NCBI GenBank assembly: GCA_030040215.1
Contig: JASHUD010000203.1
Coordinates: forward strand, 1-7,511
Source: Methylovirgula sp.
GTDB taxonomy: Bacteria > Pseudomonadota > Alphaproteobacteria > Rhizobiales > Beijerinckiaceae
Direction: 5' to 3'
Length of the DNA: 7,511 nucleotides
Shown: piece by piece, positions 1 to 7,075 of the stretch
Layout: every line of letters begins with the position of its first letter
How positions within the stretch are numbered: position 1 is the stretch's first letter
Notes under the pieces: model-generated
Databases searched by the model: none
What the model was told of the DNA's origin: nothing
The model's input: the letters and a program-made list of their open reading frames with translations, nothing else
Program-made: the position numbers and the translations under genes

Positions 1-699
1 GCGCATAAGTTCGTGACGGTCAACTGGGCCGAGCGAGTCGATCTCAAGACCGGCCGTCCGGTGAAAGTCTATGAACATTCGCCGCTGAAGATCGGGGTGA
101 CTACCCAGGCGTGTCCGTCGGCGATGGGCGGCAAGGACCAGCAGCCTTGCGCCGTCGATCCCAAGGATCCGACGAAGTTCTATTGCCCGACCAACAACTG
201 GTGCATGACGGATGAACCGCAGACGCGTACGAGCTTCCAGCAGGGTACCGTCTATGTCTTCGCCAATGTTTATATGTACGAGGAGAAGCCGGGCGTGGCG
301 GGGCGGTTCAAGAAGTTCGACGTTCTGACCGGCAAGGAAGATTGGGACATTCCTGATCCCTATCCGAATTGGGGCGGCGCTTTGGTCACCGACGGCGGCC
401 TCGTATTCTACGGCAGCTTGAACGGCGATTTCCGAGCGGTCGATCGCGACACAGGCAAGATCCTGTGGCATCGCAAGCTTGCCTCGGGCATCATTGGCAA
501 TCCGATCACCTATAAGGTGGGCGGTCACCAATATGTGTCGGTTTGGACCGGAATCGGCGGCTGGATCGGCCTCCCCGTTACGGCCGGCCTCGACATGAAC
601 GATAAGTTCGGGGCGATCGGTGCGACGGCGATGGCGAAGGCGACCAACCTCCCGCTCATCCCGCAAGGTGGCACGCTCTTCACGTTCCGCCTCTACTGA
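1..699 (+). CDS. PQQ-dependent methanol/ethanol-family dehydrogenase (XoxF/MxaF type), C-terminal part
   Basis: This is the last 232 residues of a periplasmic quinoprotein alcohol dehydrogenase; the reading frame is open from base 1, so the gene begins outside the window. Enzymes of this family oxidise methanol or other primary alcohols with PQQ and pass electrons to a c-type cytochrome. Visible family signatures are CPSAMGGKDQQP (residues 38-49 of the fragment), a PTNNWCM segment (63-69), a propeller tryptophan-docking stretch (about 125-156, GGALVTDGGLVFYGSLNGD then AVDRDTGKILW), SGIIGNPITY (162-171), GIGGWIGLP (184-192) and the terminal GGTLFTFRLY. These resemble methanol dehydrogenase large subunits more than the ethanol dehydrogenase ExaA. 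The metal-binding and catalytic Asp residues that separate lanthanide (XoxF) from calcium (MxaF) enzymes lie in the missing part, so the subtype is not proven; the XoxJ-like neighbour and the absence of mxaI in the window favour XoxF. Four cysteines occur at residues 38, 50, 62 and 68, where I expect two. A terminator follows 19 nt after the stop. Confidence 0.88.
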   Translation, partial: AHKFVTVNWAERVDLKTGRPVKVYEHSPLKIGVTTQACPSAMGGKDQQPCAVDPKDPTKFYCPTNNWCMTDEPQTRTSFQQGTVYVFANVYMYEEKPGVAGRFKKFDVLTGKEDWDIPDPYPNWGGALVTDGGLVFYGSLNGDFRAVDRDTGKILWHRKLASGIIGNPITYKVGGHQYVSVWTGIGGWIGLPVTAGLDMNDKFGAIGATAMAKATNLPLIPQGGTLFTFRLY

Positions 700-718
700 A
701 GAGGCTAAGCCACTGGCA

Positions 719-761
719 TCCCTGGCGCGTGCTCCCATGCGCGCCAGGGACCTTTTCTTTT
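719..761 (+). terminator. Rho-independent terminator after the quinoprotein dehydrogenase gene
   Basis: A perfect 11-bp GC-rich stem pairs TCCCTGGCGCG (719-729) with CGCGCCAGGGA (740-750) around a 10-nt loop. It is followed by a T-rich tract (753-761, TTTTCTTTT). It lies 19 nt past the dehydrogenase stop and 27 nt before the next start codon. It probably ends or attenuates the highly expressed dehydrogenase transcript, so the downstream genes depend on read-through or on their own promoter. No convincing promoter is visible in the remaining 26 nt. Confidence 0.85.
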
Positions 762-787
762 CTGCTAACCCTGAATCGAAAGATCTC

Positions 788-2575
788 ATGAAAACCCGTG
801 GCGTTGTCTTTGCGATTGGATCGATTGCCATTCTGCTTGTCGTCCAACAACCGGCACATGCGCAGACCGACTTCGATGATATGACTTCCGCCGAAAAGCT
901 TGCGGCCAAGGCGGAAGCGGCGAAAAAGCAGCTCGAATATCTCCGGGTCTGTGCCGATGGCGGCAACATGCCGTTTTCGGACACACGCGGCGAAGGGTTC
1001 GAGAACAAGATTGCTGAAGTTCTGGCGCGCTCGATGGGGGCGACGCTTACCTATTATTGGCGCCCGCAACTCGAACGCGGCCTCACACGCGCAACGTTCG
1101 ACGAGGACATGTGCGACGTGCTGATGGATGTTCCTGCCGACTACGAGGCAGCCCTGACCACAACACCGCTCTATCGCACCACGTATGTGCTCGCCTACCG
1201 TAGCGACAAGGGCATCGCTCCCTTCAAGAACCTAGACGATCCCCGCCTGAAAACCCTGAAGATTGGCGTCTACGAGACCTCAGGCCTGCGCGAGGCATTG
1301 GCGGATCACGGGGTAACAAAGAACATCGAGGTCCAGCCCGTTACCTATGACGGCGACAAGGTCATACAGGATCAGCCGTGGTGGCAAGTCGAACAGGTCG
1401 CAACGGGTAAGCTCGACGTGGCGGCGGTCTGGGGCCCGTTCGCCGGCTATGTCAAAGCCAAGAAGGGAGTGCCGCTTACGATCCAGCCCGTCAACCGCAT
1501 GGAAGACAGCGTGCCGCTCGAGTTCAGTCTGGCGCTCGGCGTGCGCCGCACCGACGCGGTGATGAAATACATGATCGAGAACGCGCTCGAGAAAAACAAG
1601 GATGAAATCAAAAAGATCTTCGTCGACTACGGCGTCCCCCTCGTCGAATGCGGTACCTGCATCATCAGCGGCGATATCCCCTCGCACGGTACCTACTATT
1701 CCCAGAATGAGCACCCGATTCGACCTACGGACGTCACCAACGGCGACGCCCAGCATGTCAGCGACGCGGACGTCGAAAAATCGTTGGCGCAAGGGCTCGA
1801 CATCAATTCCGCCTTCAACGGCGCAGTGCTCGCGGGCGACCTGGAACGCGTTCGCTTCCTCGTGAGCAAGGGCGCGAACGTGAACTGGCGCGACGGACTC
1901 GGCCAATATCCGATCGATGTCGCCGCCGAGCAACGTCACATGGATGTGCTCGCCGAGCTGATCCACGACGGCGCGAAGATCGAATCCCGCGACGGCGACG
2001 GGTGGACCCCGATCATGCATGCGGCCGTGCAAGATAACGTCCCGGCAATCCAATTGCTCGCTTCCCGCAAGGCGGATGTCAACGCGAGGACGCCGGACGG
2101 ATATACGGCGTTGGCCTATGCGTTGGCGGATGGTAAGTTCGCAGCGGCCAAGGCGCTTATTGACGCGGGCGCCTCGGCGACGGCGCCTGCCGGCCCGGAG
2201 AAGCTCACGCCGCTTATGATCGATGCCAGCCAGCGTCCGATCGAACAGCGCGAGATGGCGCTCGTCGAGGGCGTGGGACCGCTCGAAATTGCAAGACTCT
2301 TGGTGACCCGAGGCGCACGCGTCAATGCGACCTCGACCACTAGAATGACTCCCCTTATGATCGCCGCTGTGCATGATAATCCGGCAATGATCGGCGTGCT
2401 TATCCAGCTCGGGGCCGATACGGCGGCCAAAGAAGCCGGCGGCCACACCGCGCGCGAACTTGCAGTTTTGAATGGCAATGACTCAGCCGCTCAGATTCTC
2501 GAGGTGCTTGCTGCAACCTCGCCAAAGAATAGGCCGTCTCACAGCGATCCCCCGCAGCAAAGGAAGAATTTCTGA
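788..2575 (+). CDS. Exported XoxJ/MxaJ-like solute-binding protein fused to ankyrin repeats
   Basis: This 595-residue protein has two modules. Residues 1-25 are a signal peptide ending AHA|Q. Residues about 51-285 are a type-II solute-binding domain of the quinoprotein-dehydrogenase-associated kind, with LRVCADGGNMPFSD (52-65), GEGFENKIAEVLAR (68-81), MCDVLMDVPADYE (108-120) and PLYRTTYVLAYRSD (127-140), as in MxaJ/XoxJ. XoxJ-type proteins are thought to assist dehydrogenase activation or assembly rather than to import a solute. A linker with CGTC (288-291) leads to about seven ankyrin repeats (342-577), with hallmarks such as GWTPIMHAA (405-413), GYTALAYAL (438-446), TPLMIAAVHDN (521-531) and repeated ADVN/ANVN turns. 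The repeat near 471-515 carries an insertion. I chose ATG 788 because the signal peptide begins there; the frame is open further upstream, but the in-frame ATG at 737 lies in the terminator loop. The gene sits directly after the dehydrogenase, with no cytochrome gene between them. The TGA stop is 87 nt before the next gene. Confidence 0.87.
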   Translation: MKTRGVVFAIGSIAILLVVQQPAHAQTDFDDMTSAEKLAAKAEAAKKQLEYLRVCADGGNMPFSDTRGEGFENKIAEVLARSMGATLTYYWRPQLERGLTRATFDEDMCDVLMDVPADYEAALTTTPLYRTTYVLAYRSDKGIAPFKNLDDPRLKTLKIGVYETSGLREALADHGVTKNIEVQPVTYDGDKVIQDQPWWQVEQVATGKLDVAAVWGPFAGYVKAKKGVPLTIQPVNRMEDSVPLEFSLALGVRRTDAVMKYMIENALEKNKDEIKKIFVDYGVPLVECGTCIISGDIPSHGTYYSQNEHPIRPTDVTNGDAQHVSDADVEKSLAQGLDINSAFNGAVLAGDLERVRFLVSKGANVNWRDGLGQYPIDVAAEQRHMDVLAELIHDGAKIESRDGDGWTPIMHAAVQDNVPAIQLLASRKADVNARTPDGYTALAYALADGKFAAAKALIDAGASATAPAGPEKLTPLMIDASQRPIEQREMALVEGVGPLEIARLLVTRGARVNATSTTRMTPLMIAAVHDNPAMIGVLIQLGADTAAKEAGGHTARELAVLNGNDSAAQILEVLAATSPKNRPSHSDPPQQRKNF

Positions 2576-2662
2576 CAGATGCGCAAGGCAATCCGCCGCC
2601 AACCGGCCTTGGACTGGCGCGGTAACCTCCTTCTCTGCCTCGCCCGGGAACCCTTCGCTTAG

Positions 2663-3943
2663 ATGTTAAACCTTCCTCGTCAGCCCGCGGAGCGTCGTGT
2701 AAACTCGACGGTCGCGCCGTGGCGTAAGCTCCGCAAGATCGTTGCAATAAGTATTGCGGCGTTTTTCATCGTGTCGGTCGACGGAAAGGCGCAACCTCAG
2801 CCGGTGGCCGCCGCGCCGGTAAAGCATCTTCACATTGTCTATCTCGGCAAACACTACAGCGAGCCGACACCTTTGTCGCTCCTTGAGAAGCCTGTCTATG
2901 ACAAGGGCATTCAGGGCGCGCGCGTAGGCGCCGCGGATAATAATATCACCGGGAAATTCGTCGGTCAGGAAACCGATCTCACCGAGGACATCCTTCCCCA
3001 GGACGGCGACATCGTCGCCGAAGCCAAGAAGGTTTTTGCCGCCGGCACTTCCCTCATTGTTGCCGACCTCGAAGCAAAAGACCTGCTGGCGGTTGCCGAT
3101 CTTCCCGAAGCCAAAAAAGCGATCATCCTCGACATTCGTACGAGCGACGACGACCTGCGCCAGGAGCAATGCCGGGCGAATGTCTTTCACCTCGCCCCGA
3201 GCTACTCCATGCGCGCCGACGCCTTGGGCCAGTTTCTCCTCTACAAGCGATGGCAGCGTTGGTTCCTCATTCACGGCACTAAACCGGCGGATCTCGCTTA
3301 CACGGCGGCTATAAAGCGCGCCGCGTCGCGTTTTGGCTCGCGGATCGTCGCCGAGCGCACCTATACTTACAATGCGGGCGCGCGCGACACCGAAACCGGG
3401 CACCAGCAGACCGAACAGCAAATGGCGCTGCTGACGCAAAGCGTCCCGGCTTACGACGTGATCTTCGTCGTCGACTTGGACGAGGCATTCGGAGAATATC
3501 TGCTATTCAACAGTTTCGATCCCCGACCCGTCGTGGGCACCCAAGGACTGGTTGCGGTCGCTTGGCACCAAGCATTTGACGAATTCGCCGCCAAGGAGCT
3601 GCAGAACCGGTTTTCGCAATTTGCGGGCCGCGCGATGACAGAGCGCGATTATGAAGGCTGGCTGGCGGCCCGCATCTTCGGCGAGGCTGTGCTGCGCACC
3701 GGCGCGACAGATGCCGAGACATTGCGCAACTACATGCTCTCTGACAAGTTCGAAATCGCCGGATACAAAGGCGTCGGCATGACCTTTCGGAGGTGGGACC
3801 TGCAGTTGCGCCAGCCGATTTTGCTTGCGGGTCCGCGCGCACTCGTCTCGATCGCGCCGATCGAAGGCTTTCTGCATCCCAAGTATCTCACGGATTCTTT
3901 GGGTTACGACGAGCCGGAAACGAAGTGCCACTTTTCCAAGTAG
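2663..3943 (+). CDS. PQQ-dependent alcohol dehydrogenase system-associated ABC-type substrate-binding protein
   Basis: The 426-residue product matches the family of putative periplasmic binding proteins found beside PQQ-dependent alcohol catabolism genes (TIGR03863 type, from recall). An extended N-region (1-24) with basic residues precedes a hydrophobic segment (about 25-38) and a likely cleavage site at GKA|Q (41-44). The rest is a periplasmic-binding-protein type I fold with two Rossmann-like lobes. The family-typical C-terminal part is clear: YEGWLAARIFGEAV (330-343), KFEIAGYKGVGMTFRRWD (362-379), QLRQPILL (381-388) and SIAPIEGFLHP (396-406), ending in a Cys-containing tail (C422). ATG 2663 is immediately preceded by an in-frame TAG and no other start codon lies before the hydrophobic segment, so the start is fixed despite a weak ribosome-binding site. 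The ligand is unknown; short-chain or aromatic alcohols or their oxidation products are guesses from the family's context. The next gene follows after 16 nt. No ATPase or permease gene is in the window. Confidence 0.88.
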   Translation: MLNLPRQPAERRVNSTVAPWRKLRKIVAISIAAFFIVSVDGKAQPQPVAAAPVKHLHIVYLGKHYSEPTPLSLLEKPVYDKGIQGARVGAADNNITGKFVGQETDLTEDILPQDGDIVAEAKKVFAAGTSLIVADLEAKDLLAVADLPEAKKAIILDIRTSDDDLRQEQCRANVFHLAPSYSMRADALGQFLLYKRWQRWFLIHGTKPADLAYTAAIKRAASRFGSRIVAERTYTYNAGARDTETGHQQTEQQMALLTQSVPAYDVIFVVDLDEAFGEYLLFNSFDPRPVVGTQGLVAVAWHQAFDEFAAKELQNRFSQFAGRAMTERDYEGWLAARIFGEAVLRTGATDAETLRNYMLSDKFEIAGYKGVGMTFRRWDLQLRQPILLAGPRALVSIAPIEGFLHPKYLTDSLGYDEPETKCHFSK

Positions 3944-3946
3944 AGG
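3943..3946 (+). promoter_or_regulatory. Shine-Dalgarno of the beta-propeller gene
   Basis: AGGA at 3943-3946 begins in the last base of the preceding gene's TAG stop and lies 13 nt before ATG 3960, a rather long spacing. It supports this start and suggests tight coupling with the upstream gene. Confidence 0.45.
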
Positions 3947-3959
3947 ACAAGAATAACCG

Positions 3960-4925
3960 ATGCGCCTTGCTTTGCTGATCGCGTTATCCGCTGCCTTCCT
4001 ATCATCGCAGGCCGCGCTCGCCGCCACGCTTTTCGTGACCAACGAGAAAGACAATACGGTAACGGTGCTCGACAGCGGGACACTCGCTATTCGGAAAGTC
4101 ATCCCAGTCGGAGCCAGACCGCGGGGCATCGTAATCACGCCCGATTATCGTCAAATCTTCGTCTGCCTCGGCGACGACAACGCACTCGGCGTTATAGACA
4201 CGAAGACGCTTACCGTGTCGCGCAGCATTCCCAATGTGCCGGATCCCGAACTCATCGCCATCGATCCGAAGGGCGAGCGCCTATACGTGGCCAACGAAGA
4301 GCAATCGCAAGTGACAGTCATCGATCCCGGCAGCGGTAAGACCGTAGGGACCGTCGATGTCGGCCCGGAGCCGGAAGGCCTTTCCATAAGTCCAGACCTC
4401 AAGACCGTCGTCAACACCTCTGAGGCAGGGAGCATGGCATTTTTCATCGATACGAAGACCCTGAAAATCGAATCTGACGTTCTCGTCGACCAGCGGCCGC
4501 GCGTGGCTCAGTATACCCGCGACGGGAAACAGGTCTGGGTTTCGGCGGAAGTCGGCGGCACGGTTTCCGTCATCGACGCGCAAACGCGCACGATCATCAA
4601 GAAAATCGGGTTCGAGATCCAGGGTGTGCAGCCGGAACTCATCCAGCCGGTCGGCATTCTGTTTTCTTTGGATGGAAAGCGCGCCTATGTCGCGCTGAGC
4701 CATGCCAACCATATTGCGGTCGTCGACACGCAAACGCTGCAGCCGATCGCTTACGTACTGGTGGGTGAAAGGCCTTGGCACATGGCACTCGATCCAGACG
4801 GCACAAAGCTTTATGTCGCAAATGGCAACACTAACGATCTCACGGTGATCGACCTAAAGAGCCTGAAGCCGATGCGCTCGGTCAATGTCGGACACCTGCC
4901 TTGGGGCGTCGCGGCGATGCCGTAA
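3960..4925 (+). CDS. PQQ-dependent catabolism-associated YVTN beta-propeller protein
   Basis: The 321-residue protein has a signal peptide (1-21, cleavage near ALA|A) followed by seven repeats of about 40 residues in the YVTN beta-propeller style. Clear blades include ATLFVTNEKDNTVTVLD (22-38), IFVCLGDDNALGVID (66-80), RLYVANEEQSQVTVID (107-122), QVWVSAEVGGTVSVID (191-206), RAYVALSHANHIAVVD (241-256) and KLYVANGNTNDLTVID (283-298). The VGxxPxG/PW connectors lie between them. Length and repeat number fit the family that accompanies PQQ-linked alcohol oxidation (TIGR03866 type, from recall). Its biochemical role is not established; a periplasmic scaffold or a partner of the neighbouring binding protein is plausible. 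It is the last gene of the + strand cluster, and a convergent gene ends 26 nt beyond its TAA stop. In the usual cluster, ABC ATPase and permease genes follow; here they do not. Confidence 0.9.
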   Translation: MRLALLIALSAAFLSSQAALAATLFVTNEKDNTVTVLDSGTLAIRKVIPVGARPRGIVITPDYRQIFVCLGDDNALGVIDTKTLTVSRSIPNVPDPELIAIDPKGERLYVANEEQSQVTVIDPGSGKTVGTVDVGPEPEGLSISPDLKTVVNTSEAGSMAFFIDTKTLKIESDVLVDQRPRVAQYTRDGKQVWVSAEVGGTVSVIDAQTRTIIKKIGFEIQGVQPELIQPVGILFSLDGKRAYVALSHANHIAVVDTQTLQPIAYVLVGERPWHMALDPDGTKLYVANGNTNDLTVIDLKSLKPMRSVNVGHLPWGVAAMP

Positions 4926-4951
4926 TGCGGCGATGCGGGATCGCGCCGGTC

Positions 4952-5569
4952 CTACGGATCTCGCGTTTGGTAAGTGAGACGGATAAGATCCGAAGTTTGT
5001 TCCACCCCCAGCTTGCCTTTGATTATGCTGCATGTGTTTGCTACGGTTTTGTAGCTGATGCCGAGCGCGCCGGCGATTGTCGAAAAGTTTTTCCCTTCGC
5101 CTAAGAGACGGAAGATGTCGATCTCGCGCATCGTCAACCGATCTAATGGATTGACGCCTCCATAGGGGGATGTGACGAGCTGCGCGGCAATGTCTCGCTC
5201 CACGTAGCGGCCGCCGGCGGCAATCTCGCGCACGGCCGTGAGCAACTCGTTGGCCGAGGCCATCTTACTAACGTAGCCGCGTGCACCGGCCTTGAGCGCA
5301 CGCCCCGCATATATGGGTTCGGAATGCATGCTAAGAACGAGGATGCGAACCGTACGGTCTTTGGAGATAAGTTTTCGCAACAACTCCAGACCGCTCGAAT
5401 CCGGCAGATTCAGATCGAGCAGAATCAGATCGGGACGATGTGCCTTGAATAAGGCAAGCGCTTCAGATTCCGTGGAAGCCTCAATAACCGTGGTCTTGGG
5501 CATCGAGCATAAGAGCCGGCGCGCGCCCGCGCGGACGATCACGTGGTCATCTACCATCAAGATCTTCAT
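4952..5569 (-). CDS. LuxR/FixJ-family two-component response regulator (MoxX/FlhR/ExaE-like)
   Basis: The 205-residue protein has an N-terminal receiver domain (about 1-118) with acidic pocket D7-D8, phospho-acceptor D52 (LILLDLNLPDSSG), the S80 switch position (LVLSMHS) and K102 (GYVSKMAS). The C-terminal LuxR-type helix-turn-helix spans about 142-200, with LTMREIDIFRLLGEG and the recognition region GISYKTVANTCSIIKGKLG. It should bind DNA when phosphorylated by the adjacent kinase and activate transcription. The ATG at 5569 overlaps the kinase stop as TGATG, with GAGGG (5576-5580) as ribosome-binding site; a TTG one codon upstream is less likely. Regulators of this family control methanol and ethanol oxidation genes in Paracoccus and Pseudomonas, so control of the neighbouring quinoprotein cluster is a reasonable inference. 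The TAG stop faces the propeller gene. Confidence 0.92.
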   Translation of the reverse strand: MKILMVDDHVIVRAGARRLLCSMPKTTVIEASTESEALALFKAHRPDLILLDLNLPDSSGLELLRKLISKDRTVRILVLSMHSEPIYAGRALKAGARGYVSKMASANELLTAVREIAAGGRYVERDIAAQLVTSPYGGVNPLDRLTMREIDIFRLLGEGKNFSTIAGALGISYKTVANTCSIIKGKLGVEQTSDLIRLTYQTRDP

Positions 5570-5580
5570 CAAGCGCCCTC
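5567..5580 (-). promoter_or_regulatory. TGATG stop/start overlap with ribosome-binding site
   Basis: On the - strand the kinase ends in TGA (5571-5569) and the regulator starts at ATG (5569-5567), sharing one base. GAGGG (5580-5576) lies six bases upstream of the ATG. This arrangement indicates translational coupling of the two genes and decides the regulator's start. Confidence 0.75.
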
Positions 5581-6918
5581 GTTAATCATCAACTCGTCAT
5601 TCGCATGGAGCAGCGGCAGCTTGGCGCGAACCGCCACTCCGCCCGATGCGCGATTGCTTACATCGAGCGACCCTCCTGCAGATTCTATGCGCTCCTTCAT
5701 TCCGATTAGACCAAATCCAAAATCGCCTCCGGAGGAGATTAGTCCTATCCCGTCATCGAAAATTTCCACCACAACGAATCCGTGATCGTCGGAGACCACC
5801 CGGATTTTGATGGCCTTTGGGTCGCCGTGGCGCAGCGAATTGTTGAGCGCTTCCTGTATCGTCCGGTAAATTACCGCGTCGAGTTTTTCTCCGAAGCTCT
5901 CGCGCTCAATATTCAAGTCGATGCGGACGTCGTCGCGTCGCTTGCTCCAGAAAGCCACAAGATTTTCGACTGCGTGGATAAGCCCAAGATCAAGAAGAAC
6001 CGCGGGCCGCAGTCGTCCCAGCATCGAGCGCACATGCGATTGAATGGCGCCGACCGTGGACAACATGCCGTTGAGCTGGCTAGCAATGCGCTCTCTCGAA
6101 ATGTTCGAATTCTCCGATTGCAAGGTGGAAATATCGATGTTCATCGCGAACAGCAAAGGCCCGATCTCGTCGTGAAGATCGCGGGCAAGATCAGCGCGCT
6201 CCTCCTCCTGGACTGATGCGAGCTGTTTTTCGAGCCCGCGATTCCGGCTCTCTATTTCAGCGAGGCGTGTCGTCATTTCATTGAAGTTACGCGCAAGATC
6301 CTTCAGCTCACGTGCGCCGGTTTCGGCGATGTGCGGACTGTAATCGCCTTTCCCGATGCACTTAAAAGCGGCCGTCATGTTATGGAGTAGTCGGAGCGGA
6401 CGACCGAGCGTTAAATAAACGAGCGCCAAAATTAGCGAGCAGAAAAATAGGAGAATGACGAGTGTGACTATGAAATCGTTCCAGACTTCATCAATTTCGT
6501 TGTGCGAATCTGTCGTAAGGATAATCGAGCCATAGCGCGCAAATGGCGGCGGAAGCGAAAAGTGCATATAGCCCGGTTCGCGAGCCAGCAGGCGGTTGAA
6601 CCAATCGGGTGCCGGATTGGAAGGCATGAGTAGGGAGGATTGGTCAACCGCAATGCCGGTTGGACTCATCAAAAAGGCACGCAGATGCCGATTGCCGTTG
6701 AAGTCCTCGACTAGTAGCTCCAGTTGACGCCGCGGATTGACCGCCTCTTCCGGGTCATCTACCGCATTCTCAACGGTTCTGGCACCGACCGAAAGCGCGG
6801 CGTCCATTTCAGTGGCGACTTTGTTCACGGCGCTTAGATAGATGAGACCGCTGCCGAAAAGCAGCGTCAAAGCGAGCACGAGAGCGATCGAAACCAAGAG
6901 ACGCAGGCGTAGCGACAT
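5569..6918 (-). CDS. Membrane sensor histidine kinase (MoxY/FlhS-like, HisKA_3 type)
   Basis: The 449-residue kinase has, in order: TM1 (about 8-30), a periplasmic sensor region (31-147) that resembles the LapD/MoxY N-terminal domain (NPAPDWFNRLLA, 101-112), TM2 (148-170), HAMP (171-223), a short coiled coil (about 222-242), the dimerisation/phosphoacceptor helix with H249 in ARDLHDEIGP, and an HATPase domain with N-box QEALNNSLRH (355-364), G1 DDGIG (388-392) and G2 FGLIGMKER (402-410). It should autophosphorylate on H249 in response to a periplasmic or membrane signal and phosphorylate the regulator encoded next to it. I chose ATG 6918 because AGGGA lies 9 nt upstream and the protein then starts just before TM1; a GTG at 6948 would add ten polar residues and has a poor ribosome-binding site. 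The TGA stop overlaps the regulator start. MoxY family membership is from motif resemblance, not a search, and the signal is unknown. Confidence 0.92.
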   Translation of the reverse strand: MSLRLRLLVSIALVLALTLLFGSGLIYLSAVNKVATEMDAALSVGARTVENAVDDPEEAVNPRRQLELLVEDFNGNRHLRAFLMSPTGIAVDQSSLLMPSNPAPDWFNRLLAREPGYMHFSLPPPFARYGSIILTTDSHNEIDEVWNDFIVTLVILLFFCSLILALVYLTLGRPLRLLHNMTAAFKCIGKGDYSPHIAETGARELKDLARNFNEMTTRLAEIESRNRGLEKQLASVQEEERADLARDLHDEIGPLLFAMNIDISTLQSENSNISRERIASQLNGMLSTVGAIQSHVRSMLGRLRPAVLLDLGLIHAVENLVAFWSKRRDDVRIDLNIERESFGEKLDAVIYRTIQEALNNSLRHGDPKAIKIRVVSDDHGFVVVEIFDDGIGLISSGGDFGFGLIGMKERIESAGGSLDVSNRASGGVAVRAKLPLLHANDELMINEGA

Positions 6919-7014
6919 AGACCCGTTTCCCTGCTCCACTTCGTTCACCCGATAGTGGCATTCGGGCTAATCAGCTCGTGCAAAGCCAACAAATATTGCC
7001 GCCGAACCCAGTCA

Positions 7015-7027
7015 AAGATTGAATCTT
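7015..7027. promoter_or_regulatory. Odd-centred palindrome upstream of the kinase, possible operator
   Basis: AAGATT-G-AATCTT is a perfect 6+6 palindrome about 100 bp upstream of the kinase start. It sits inside a wider inverted repeat, GCCGAA (7001-7006) with TTCGGC (7026-7031). It could be a regulator-binding site, for example for autoregulation by the neighbouring LuxR-type regulator, but no known consensus was matched. Confidence 0.3.
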
Positions 7028-7049
7028 CGGCTCTTTCAGTTTGGATAAT

Positions 7050-7075
7050 CTAGAATTCAATATCAGCTATTCTAG
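7050..7075. repeat. 7-bp inverted repeat with 12-nt spacer
   Basis: CTAGAAT (7050-7056) and ATTCTAG (7069-7075) are perfect inverted copies. As DNA this could be a dimer-binding operator with about two helical turns between half-site centres; as RNA it would form a 7-bp AT-rich hairpin. It adjoins the GC-rich hairpin at 7076-7091. Confidence 0.35.

Noticed and set aside
620..787. Upstream extension of the ankyrin-fusion frame to position 620, or start at ATG 737
   Set aside because: The extension overlaps the end of the dehydrogenase gene and reads as low-complexity Arg/Ser sequence. ATG 737 lies in the loop of the terminator hairpin. A clean signal peptide starts at ATG 788.
1280..2446. 388-residue open frame on the - strand opposite the ankyrin-fusion gene
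   Set aside because: It is a shadow of the strong codon pattern of the + strand gene: rich in Arg, His and Asp, with no recognisable domain. The + strand frame has clear domains.
2666..3439. 257-residue open frame on the - strand opposite the binding-protein gene
   Set aside because: It has no family features, and the + strand frame is a recognised protein family over its full length.
6990..7015. Sigma-70 promoter for the kinase (TTGACT at 7010-7015, TATTTG at 6990-6995, - strand)
   Set aside because: The spacing is only 14 nt and the -10 match is poor. It may be coincidental.
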